From positions 1-5,380 of the forward strand of contig JAJCYX010000446.1 in NCBI GenBank assembly GCA_029262715.1: 5,380 bases of DNA, read 5' to 3'. The stretch is from Chloroflexota bacterium (lineage in GTDB: Bacteria; Chloroflexota; Dehalococcoidia; Lucifugimonadales; Lucifugimonadaceae). Positions 1 through 4,993 of the stretch are shown in pieces. The notes beneath the pieces are model-generated. The model did not search any database, had not been told where the DNA came from, and saw nothing but the letters and a program-made list of their open reading frames with translations. The first letter of the stretch is position 1. Each line of letters starts with the position of its first letter. Position numbers and translations under genes: made by a program.

Positions 1-1
1 A

Positions 2-136
2 ACAAGCCCGGCCGCCGCGCCAACGTCACCGGCACCAGTGATGGCTCCATCGGTGATGGCGCCCGCAGCGTCTCTTGCCTCTCCGCGCCGAACCTTCCCG
101 GCATTCCCGATCCGCTTCGAAGAGGAAAACGGGTAG
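2..136 (+). CDS. Possible C-terminal tail of an unidentified protein (5' truncated)
   Basis: A reading frame enters from the left edge and ends at TAG 134-136. Its 44 residues are rich in Pro, Ala and Ser, contain a short internal repeat (APVMAPSVMAP) and end in a more complex stretch, RRTFPAFPIRFEEENG. A disordered Pro/Ala linker before a C-terminus would look like this. A perfect 8-bp hairpin lies 40 bases downstream, at 176-197, which fits the end of a transcription unit. The call is weak: a second plus frame stays open from base 1 to 312, and a minus frame is also open out of the left edge from about base 200. Neither has a recognisable motif or ribosome binding site. I do not recognise the product. 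Confidence 0.25.
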   Translation, partial: TSPAAAPTSPAPVMAPSVMAPAASLASPRRTFPAFPIRFEEENG

Positions 137-175
137 AGAGACAGGTTCGGATTTGGCGTCGGCTGAGGAAACCGA

Positions 176-197
176 GTTGCCGAGGCAAGTCGGCAAC
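176..197 (+). terminator. Perfect 8-bp hairpin, terminator-like but without a T tract
   Basis: GTTGCCGA at 176-183 is the exact reverse complement of TCGGCAAC at 190-197, with loop GGCAAG. The following bases (ACTAGTTAG) contain no run of T, so this is not a standard intrinsic terminator. It might mark the 3' end of a transcript from the left or be incidental. Confidence 0.3.
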
Positions 198-463
198 ACT
201 AGTTAGAAGAAAGGTTCCGTCTGCTTATGAGCGCAAGAAGCATCAGCGAGACAGGCTGTACTGGTGGCAGATTCTAGGGCATTGGGAGCCCTCTGGCGGT
301 GACTCGCCCTGAACATGGATGCCGAGAACATCAGGCCAATAGAATCTGAGGCTCTGGTTTTCCATATACCTCATTTCTACTAGTCAACGATGGGGCTGGG
401 AATGAAAAACTAACACCCACATGCAAGATTTCAACATGTGTTCTTCAGGTTTTTCTCATGGGT

Positions 464-479
464 AGTGCGTGATGGCACC
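464..479. promoter_or_regulatory. Degenerate CRP-type dyad upstream of the cytochrome c gene
   Basis: AGTGC-GTGATG-GCACC keeps the GTG/CAC core and the 6-base spacer of the three good sites between the regulator gene and nosZ, but loses both outer bases of each half. It lies about 100 bases before the ATG at 579. It would link the cytochrome to the same regulator if real. The match is weak and could be chance. Confidence 0.25.
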
Positions 480-578
480 ACTAACACCAGTTAAGTTAAG
501 AATCGTAAGGTATTGAAGAAAATACGCTCAACCTGGAACTCGAGAATCGGCCACAAGGCCACACAGCTAGAAACTCAT

Positions 579-1028
579 ATGCGAAAACTATTTACTCGCC
601 GCTCATCTTTGCTTGTCATTGCCGCCGCAGTCACAATGATCGCCGCCGCCTGTGGTGGCGGTGACAGTGATGATCCTGCAGCCACGGCAACATCGCGTCC
701 TGCTGCTGCAACGGCGACAGCCACTACGGCAGCGGCAACTTCAACCCCGGCAGGTATCGCAGGCGATGCCACTCGCGGCGCAGATTTCTTCGTCTCTGAG
801 ACCTGCAGCGGTTGCCACTCGACGGGCGACAACCAGATCGTTGGACCAGGTCTCAAGGGCGTTGGTGCTCGTGCGGCGTCCCTGGGTGGCGATTCTTACT
901 TGACTGAGTCGATCAAAGACCCGACGGCGGTTATCGTCGATGGGTTCGCGCCGATCATGTCGAGCTTCGCACACCTGGACGACCAGACCGTGGCTGACCT
1001 GGTTGCATACCTGAAGACTCTGAACTAG
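579..1028 (+). CDS. Monohaem c-type cytochrome lipoprotein, candidate electron donor to NosZ
   Basis: A 149-residue exported electron carrier. Residues 1-24 are a lipoprotein signal peptide (basic MRKLFTRR, hydrophobic core, lipobox IAAAC with Cys25 as the lipidation site). A low-complexity Ala/Thr/Pro/Ser linker (about 34-58) follows, then a class I cytochrome c domain (about 60-149). The haem motif CSGCH is at 76-80, a GPGLKGVGAR segment follows, the likely axial Met is M127 in APIMSSF, and the C-terminal helix is VADLVAYLKTLN. I chose the ATG at 579 because the signal peptide begins there. An in-frame TTG at 513 would add 22 residues ahead of it, and the AAGG before that TTG is too close. 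No strong Shine-Dalgarno precedes 579. The gene converges on the regulator gene, 25 bases away. A role in feeding electrons to CuA of NosZ is inferred from location and family. Confidence 0.9.
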   Translation: MRKLFTRRSSLLVIAAAVTMIAAACGGGDSDDPAATATSRPAAATATATTAAATSTPAGIAGDATRGADFFVSETCSGCHSTGDNQIVGPGLKGVGARAASLGGDSYLTESIKDPTAVIVDGFAPIMSSFAHLDDQTVADLVAYLKTLN

Positions 1029-1053
1029 GCGTCGAGTCGAGTAGTCGCCGAAG

Positions 1054-1731
1054 TTAGTCCTGTCCGTGGCTCTGCATCGCGGCGAGCTTCTCTCTGTCCG
1101 TAACAACTACGTGACCGTGCTCTCGAGTAATCGCACCGTTCTCTTCAAGATCTTTGAGTGAACGTGCGACGACTTCGCGCCGTGCGCCGACAATTGATGC
1201 CAGTTCCGTCTGGCTCATTGGGAACTCTTTACCACCGGCGGCACGCGTGTACATGCCAAGTGCCCTGGCGACCCGTCCCTCTACGTCCAGCAGAGTCAAG
1301 TCCGTTGCCAGGAGAGTTACCTGGCGAAGACGCTTCGCGAAGGTCTGTAGCAGCTGCACGGCCACGGTAGAGTGGCGTATCAGCAACTCCCGGAAGACAG
1401 GTGCCGGCACAACCAGAATTTCACTGTCTTCAACGGAAATGACAGTGGCCGGGCACGTACCGCCATCGAAGACCGGAACATCATTGAGCGAGTCGCCTGT
1501 ACTGGCAATGCGCAGGATCTGTTCCTTGCCTGCAGATGAAACCCTGCAGACCTTGAGAGTCCCCGACATCACGATCAGTAGCCCGGGTGACTCGGCGCCT
1601 TCCAGCAGCACGACAGTCCCGCGGTCTTTGTGTAGCACTTCAGTGTTTCGGCGGACCCATTCCAGCTCAGGTGGCGTGAGCTCCAGGAAATAGGACGAAA
1701 TACGAAGCGATTCTGAATCCAATAGGTCCAT
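1054..1731 (-). CDS. Crp/Fnr-family transcriptional regulator, probable regulator of the nos genes
   Basis: A 225-residue cytoplasmic DNA-binding regulator. Residues about 12-118 form the cyclic-nucleotide-binding-type beta barrel (GTVVLLEGAESPGLLIVMSG at 38-57, GDSLNDVPVFDGG at 79-91). Residues about 120-160 are the long dimerisation helix, and 170-212 the winged helix-turn-helix (MSQTELASIVG, then R185-E-V-V-A-R190). That last motif matches the R-E-x-x-x-R recognition helix of E. coli CRP, which reads TGTGA. The only cysteines are C62 and C93, so an FNR-type Fe-S cluster is not expected, and the Arg-Ser of the CRP cAMP pocket is absent. The ligand is therefore unknown. NO or haem sensing, as in DNR/NnrR relatives, is possible but not shown. 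The ATG at 1731 is preferred over GTG at 1749 because a strong GAGGAGG lies just upstream. It is transcribed divergently from nosZ. Confidence 0.92.
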   Translation of the reverse strand: MDLLDSESLRISSYFLELTPPELEWVRRNTEVLHKDRGTVVLLEGAESPGLLIVMSGTLKVCRVSSAGKEQILRIASTGDSLNDVPVFDGGTCPATVISVEDSEILVVPAPVFRELLIRHSTVAVQLLQTFAKRLRQVTLLATDLTLLDVEGRVARALGMYTRAAGGKEFPMSQTELASIVGARREVVARSLKDLEENGAITREHGHVVVTDREKLAAMQSHGQD

Positions 1732-1792
1732 TCGTGCGTCCCTCCTCACTCGATCTGTGCCTCTGAGTGTGCTCTCACAGTCGCTAACAGGC

Positions 1793-1808
1793 TGTGATCT
1801 AAATCACT
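1793..1808. promoter_or_regulatory. CRP-type operator 1, nearest the regulator gene
   Basis: TGTGA-TCTAAA-TCACT, one mismatch from the TGTGA-N6-TCACA consensus. The inner part also reads TGAT-CTAA-ATCA, so it overlaps the FNR/DNR consensus as well. Its centre (1800.5) lies about 70 bases before the regulator's ATG, a reasonable place for autoregulation. Confidence 0.65.
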
Positions 1809-1841
1809 GACAGATCGCTTTTTCGTACCTACGGTTTTAAT

Positions 1842-1857
1842 TGTGATGTATTTCACA
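1842..1857. promoter_or_regulatory. CRP-type operator 2, perfect palindrome
   Basis: TGTGA-TGTATT-TCACA. With one more base each side it becomes TTGTGA/TCACAA (1841-1858), six perfect bases per half. It lies between the two divergent genes, 49 bases from operator 1 and 75 bases from operator 3, centre to centre. Confidence 0.75.
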
Positions 1858-1916
1858 ACACTTGAGAAGAGGTTTCAGGGCGGTGAGTGCAAATCCTCAC
1901 TGGTTCCTCATCAGAT

Positions 1917-1932
1917 TGTGAAGTTCATCACA
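1917..1932. promoter_or_regulatory. CRP-type operator 3, likely nosZ activator site
   Basis: TGTGA-AGTTCA-TCACA, perfect half-sites, centre 1924.5. A candidate -10 box AACAAT lies at 1953-1958, which predicts a transcription start near 1965-1966. That would put the palindrome at about -41.5, the class II activator position known for CRP and FNR. Confidence 0.75.
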
Positions 1933-1952
1933 GGTGGGCACACGACCTTCCT

Positions 1953-1958
1953 AACAAT
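1953..1958 (+). promoter_or_regulatory. Candidate nosZ promoter -10 element
   Basis: AACAAT matches TATAAT at four of six bases. No good -35 is present at the usual distance. Instead operator 3 covers that region, as in activator-dependent class II promoters. The predicted leader to the nosZ ATG is about 70 bases. Inferred from spacing only. Confidence 0.4.
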
Positions 1959-2035
1959 AGAAACAGTGCCAGTCTGATCGGATCAGCAAATCGTGACTCG
2001 ACCAGAATCCTGGCTCAAGGAGTGAGGGACTAACG

Positions 2036-4096
2036 ATGAATTCGAAACCAGTTCCAGTCATCCGGGCCGCCAGCGTGAAGAGCTGGTTTTTATGTCCCTG
2101 GAAAGCTGGATCGTTGTTAGCAATACTGCTCATGTTTGGTCTGGTCGGGGCGGCATGTAGCAGCAGTGAAGATCCGACGGCCGCGCCGTCAACCGGCCTG
2201 GCAGCAGGCGCAAGTCAGATTGCGCAGGACCGTGGTCTTACAGAAGCAGACATCCAGGCGGCCCTGAAGACATTCGTGCCAACGGGAGAACATGACGAAT
2301 ACATCATGTTTGCTTCAGGCGGCCATGCAGGCCAAGTGCTGGTCATCGGAATGCCTTCGATGCGCCTGCTAAAGGTGATTGGTGTCTTCACACCGGAGCC
2401 ATGGCAAGGCTGGGCAACCGGCAACATCGACACCAACGAGATCCTTGCTGATGGCAACCCGATAGACGGACCGGAGCTTACCTGGGGTGACACACACCAC
2501 CCGGCGTTAAGTGAAACTGGTGGTGACTACGACGGTCAGTACCTGTTCGTCAATGAAAAATCCAACGGTCGGGTAGCAGTTATTGATCTGAAGGACTTCG
2601 AAACCAAGCAGATCATCAAGAACCCGATTTCGCTTTCCAACCACGGTGCAACATTCGTAACACCTGACACCGAATGGGTGATCGAAGGTGGACAGTTCCC
2701 GCAGCCTCTCGACGGCAGCTACTCTGCTATCGAGAACTACGCCGAGGACTACCGGAGTATTACGACGTTCTGGAAGTTTGACCGCGCAAGCGGGAGGATC
2801 CTGGAAGACGAATCCTATGCGATCGAGACGCCTCCTTACTGGCAGGACCTCTGTGATTCAGGCAAGAGAGTCAGCGAGGGCTGGGTCGTCTGTGGTTCGT
2901 TCAACTCAGAGATGGCCACAGGTGGCATTGAAGACGGTAATCCGCCGCTTGAGGCAGGCATTTCGCAGGCAGACATGGACTTCCTGCACGTGTTTGACCG
3001 GACGAAGGCCGAAGCTGCGATAGCGGATGGGAAATTTGACAGGATCAACGGCTTCCGTGTGATCTCGCTGGAGACAGCAGGTTCGGAAGGAATTCTGACT
3101 CTGGTACCAGAGCCAAAGAGCCCGCACGGGGCTGACGTGACTCCTGGCGGAGAGTTCATCGTGGTGTCAGGCAAGCTTGACCCGCACGTGACCATCTACT
3201 CCTTCCAGAAGATCATCGACGGCATCAACGCCGGTGCTCCGACTCAGGACCAGTTCGGTGTCGGCATCCTGGACTTTGACAGCGTTGTAGAAGCACAGGT
3301 TGAGGTTGGTCTCGGCCCGTTGCACACGCAGTTCGATGACCAGGGGTACGCATACACCAGCCTGTTCCTTGACAGTGCAGTCGCTCGCTGGACGCTTGGC
3401 GGACAGTACGACGCACTGAACGATGATCCGCCATGGGAACTGATCACCACGACCTCGGTCCACTACAACATCGGTCACCTGGCCATTGCTGAAGGCGACA
3501 CGGTGTCGCCAGACGGCAAATACCTGGTGGCGCTGAACAAGTGGTCGATCGACAGGTTCTCAAAGGTCGGACCGCTACTCCCACAGAACTTCCAGCTTCT
3601 CGACATAGAGCAGCCTGGCACGGTGATGCCGGTGATCTACGACATGCCGATCGGAATTGGTGAACCGCACTACGCGCAAATCATCAAGGCCGACAAGCTT
3701 GATCCGTGGGAGGTCTATCCGGAAGTCGGTTGGAACCCGAGCACTCAGTCGATTGACCCGAACGGGACTGCTGTAGGTGAGGAGAAGATTGAACGCAACG
3801 GCAACACCGTTGAGGTCTGGATGACGGCAGTTCGCAGTCACTTCAACCCTGAGAGGGTGAAGGTGAAGGTCGGTGACCATGTCATCTGGCACATCACCAA
3901 CGTTGAGAAGGCGTTTGACGCAACTCACGGGTTCGCTCTCCCAGGTCAGAACATCAACCTGAGCCTGGAGCCGGGTGAGACGGCGACGATCGAATTCGAT
4001 GTGGTAGATGAAGGTGTTTTCACCTACTACTGCACAGAGTTCTGCTCGGCGTTGCACCTGGAAATGGCAGGGTTCTTCCTGGTTGAACCAGCTTAG
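2036..4096 (+). CDS. nosZ: Nitrous oxide reductase NosZ, clade II (Sec-type), predicted lipoprotein
   Basis: The copper enzyme that reduces N2O to N2 outside the cytoplasmic membrane; 686 residues. Residues 1-40 are a Sec-type signal without a twin arginine, ending in lipobox LVGAAC (Cys41). The seven-bladed propeller follows, opening with MFASGGHAGQVLVIGMPSMR and FTPEPWQGW. All seven CuZ histidines are visible: H154 and H155 (DTHH), H203 (SNHG), H364 (SPHG), H430 (GLGPLH), H481 (IGH) and H545 (GEPH). The C-terminal cupredoxin domain (about 590-686) has the CuA ligands H631, C666, C670, H674 and M677, spaced as in the Pseudomonas enzyme. Small differences from clade I are HHPA for HHxH and CTEFC for CSWFC. 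The ATG at 2036 has GAGGGA six bases upstream. A hairpin follows the stop. The gene lies downstream of three CRP-type sites, which suggests activator control. Confidence 0.98.
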   Translation: MNSKPVPVIRAASVKSWFLCPWKAGSLLAILLMFGLVGAACSSSEDPTAAPSTGLAAGASQIAQDRGLTEADIQAALKTFVPTGEHDEYIMFASGGHAGQVLVIGMPSMRLLKVIGVFTPEPWQGWATGNIDTNEILADGNPIDGPELTWGDTHHPALSETGGDYDGQYLFVNEKSNGRVAVIDLKDFETKQIIKNPISLSNHGATFVTPDTEWVIEGGQFPQPLDGSYSAIENYAEDYRSITTFWKFDRASGRILEDESYAIETPPYWQDLCDSGKRVSEGWVVCGSFNSEMATGGIEDGNPPLEAGISQADMDFLHVFDRTKAEAAIADGKFDRINGFRVISLETAGSEGILTLVPEPKSPHGADVTPGGEFIVVSGKLDPHVTIYSFQKIIDGINAGAPTQDQFGVGILDFDSVVEAQVEVGLGPLHTQFDDQGYAYTSLFLDSAVARWTLGGQYDALNDDPPWELITTTSVHYNIGHLAIAEGDTVSPDGKYLVALNKWSIDRFSKVGPLLPQNFQLLDIEQPGTVMPVIYDMPIGIGEPHYAQIIKADKLDPWEVYPEVGWNPSTQSIDPNGTAVGEEKIERNGNTVEVWMTAVRSHFNPERVKVKVGDHVIWHITNVEKAFDATHGFALPGQNINLSLEPGETATIEFDVVDEGVFTYYCTEFCSALHLEMAGFFLVEPA

Positions 4097-4104
4097 TTTG
4101 GGAC

Positions 4105-4132
4105 GAGTGAGGGCCCCGACGGGCCCTCACTT
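4105..4132 (+). terminator. Strong hairpin just after nosZ (terminator, attenuator or RNA stabiliser)
   Basis: GTGAGGGCCC (4107-4116) pairs perfectly with GGGCCCTCAC (4121-4130) around a CGAC tetraloop. One A-T pair and one G-U pair extend the base. It starts 8 bases after the nosZ stop. Only TT follows, so termination would be partial at best. Because membrane and nosD genes follow on the same strand, it may set a higher nosZ transcript level or protect the nosZ 3' end. Confidence 0.6.
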
Positions 4133-4141
4133 AGATCACTC

Positions 4142-4193
4142 GGCCTCGGGGAATCGTTACCTCCTCCCCGGGGCCACGATTTAACCGGAGGTA
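4142..4193 (+). promoter_or_regulatory. Second intergenic hairpin with potential pseudoknot
   Basis: GGCCTCGGGGA (4142-4152) pairs with TCCCCGGGGCC (4165-4175) over 11 positions, including one G-U pair. The 3' part of its 12-base loop, TACCTCC (4158-4164), is exactly complementary to GGAGGTA (4187-4193). That gives stem 1 of 11 bp, loop 1 of 5 bases, stem 2 of 7 bp, no junction base, and an 11-base loop 3, which is a feasible H-type pseudoknot layout. The pairing would hide a Shine-Dalgarno-like GGAGG. The pairing is visible in the sequence; the function is inferred. It matches no riboswitch class I recognise. Confidence 0.45.
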
Positions 4194-4201
4194 GGGCGAG
4201 A

Positions 4202-4240
4202 TTGGACGACAAGCCCGAAATTTACGGGCGAGATGGGTGA
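4202..4240 (+). CDS. Possible 12-codon leader peptide before the membrane protein gene
   Basis: TTG 4202 to TGA 4238-4240 would encode a 12-residue peptide (start, then DDKPEIYGRDG). GGAGG at 4187-4191 is 10 bases upstream of the TTG and is the same element that can pair with the hairpin loop at 4158-4164. The stop is 6 bases before the next gene's ATG, close enough for translational coupling. A TTG start and such a short length make this speculative. Confidence 0.15.
   Translation: MDDKPEIYGRDG
4213..4229 (+). promoter_or_regulatory. Small third hairpin in the nosZ downstream region
   Basis: GCCCG (4213-4217) pairs with CGGGC (4225-4229) around an AAATTTA loop. It lies 17 bases before the ATG of the membrane protein gene. 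It is short and may be incidental, but it adds to the two strong structures upstream. Confidence 0.3.
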
Positions 4241-4246
4241 CACGGA

Positions 4247-4990
4247 ATGACAGCCACGACGACATCAACACGAATCGAAAACCTGAAGGTACGGGTGTTT
4301 GGCCCAAAAATCCCGCACGAGATGATGCAGAAGGAACGAGCGCGGTTTCTTGCACCAACGGTTTTGATGATCGCCGCTGCCAGCATCTTGCTCGTCTCGA
4401 TCTTCTTTCCTTATTGGAAGATGGAGATGGACGCTCCCCAGTATCCGCAAGGTCTCGAGATGACCGTGTATGTGAACAAGGTCCAGGGTGACGTTGACGA
4501 AGTTGATGGCCTGAACCACTACATTGGCATGCGGCCGATCAGCGAAGCCGGGGAGTTCGAGCGCTCGATGAGCCTCATTGCAATCGCGGCGTTGATCATG
4601 CTGGTGGTAGCGGCAATATTTGTTCACAACCCGTGCGCACTTGCGCTTACCTGGCCAGTGATGCTCTATCCGGGAATATTCCTTGTCGACCTGTGGCTAT
4701 GGATGCGGTCCTTCGGGCAGGACCTCGACCCGTCGGCACCACTTAGCAGCATTATCGAGCCGTTCGTGCCACAGATTCTCGGCAGCGGGCAGGTGGCTCA
4801 GTTCAAGACCGAGGCCATCTGGATGCCAGGTCTCTGGCTATCGTTCGCAGCATCAGCCGTGATTGTCGTGGCCATTTTCATGCACCGCAGGGCCTACAAG
4901 CCACTTCTCGATGAGATGAGAGGCAGGACCTCTGCAAACCAGGCCGTCGGAGCAACGGAGACTGTTGGCGCGGAAGAGTCGGAAAGCTAA
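4247..4990 (+). CDS. Four-helix membrane protein of the nos cluster, function unknown
   Basis: A 247-residue integral membrane protein without a cleavable signal. Predicted helices lie at about 36-55, 107-126, 131-152 and 192-212, with N- and C-termini in the cytoplasm. The first outside loop (56-106) carries the distinctive motifs APQYPQGL (63-70) and LNHYIGM (89-95). From memory I associate such a loop with uncharacterised proteins in clade II-type nos clusters; this needs a search. The second outside loop is about 153-190. The C-terminal tail is polar and acidic (EESES). It has no haem-binding CxxCH and only one cysteine (C130). GGTGA at 4236-4240 is a modest ribosome binding site. Position between nosZ and nosD suggests a part in NosZ maturation or electron supply. 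It might take the place of NosB of other clade II clusters, but I could not establish homology, so I give no symbol. Confidence 0.85.
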   Translation: MTATTTSTRIENLKVRVFGPKIPHEMMQKERARFLAPTVLMIAAASILLVSIFFPYWKMEMDAPQYPQGLEMTVYVNKVQGDVDEVDGLNHYIGMRPISEAGEFERSMSLIAIAALIMLVVAAIFVHNPCALALTWPVMLYPGIFLVDLWLWMRSFGQDLDPSAPLSSIIEPFVPQILGSGQVAQFKTEAIWMPGLWLSFAASAVIVVAIFMHRRAYKPLLDEMRGRTSANQAVGATETVGAEESES

Positions 4991-4993
4991 TCG

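Larger units (their letters stand above)
137..578. other. Stretch without a convincing gene; upstream region of the cytochrome c gene
   Basis: About 440 bases with no recognisable coding or RNA gene. It holds a perfect 8-bp stem with a 6-base loop (GTTGCCGA 176-183 / TCGGCAAC 190-197), an inverted repeat CACATG 418-423 / CATGTG 435-440, and a weak CRP-like dyad at 464-479. From about 320 the DNA is more AT-rich and has short AT runs, as expected of a promoter region for the cytochrome gene. I could not choose a -10/-35 pair with confidence. Confidence 0.5.

Noticed and set aside
176..197. Integron attC-like site suggested by GTTGCCGA...TCGGCAAC
   Set aside because: The GTT and AAC arms are in the wrong order for attC, and there is no integrase or cassette structure nearby.
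513..578. TTG at 513 as the start of the cytochrome c gene
   Set aside because: It would put 22 polar residues before an otherwise well-formed lipoprotein signal, and the AAGG before it is only two bases away.
1029..1053. GGCG...CGCC dyad between the convergent genes as a shared terminator
   Set aside because: The stem is only four clean pairs with an irregular middle and has no T tract on either side.
741..1106. Minus-strand open frame overlapping the cytochrome c gene and the end of the regulator gene
   Set aside because: It overlaps two well-supported genes, including the haem-binding domain, and its product resembles nothing.
1154..1693. Long plus-strand open frame of 179 codons
   Set aside because: It lies antisense inside the Crp/Fnr regulator gene. 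Its translation is Ser/Arg/Thr-rich and shows no domain, while the minus strand encodes a complete regulator with a strong ribosome binding site.
1732..1749. GTG at 1749 as the start of the regulator
   Set aside because: The GAGGAGG at this position is the ribosome binding site for the ATG at 1731, and it would lie inside the coding region if GTG were used.
3575..4057. Minus-strand open frame of 160 codons
   Set aside because: It is antisense to the conserved C-terminal half of NosZ, with no recognisable motif.
4265..4627. Minus-strand open frame of 120 codons within the membrane protein gene
   Set aside because: It is a shadow of the plus-strand gene, whose helices and loop motifs are clearly protein-like. 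The antisense product is His/Arg-rich and featureless.
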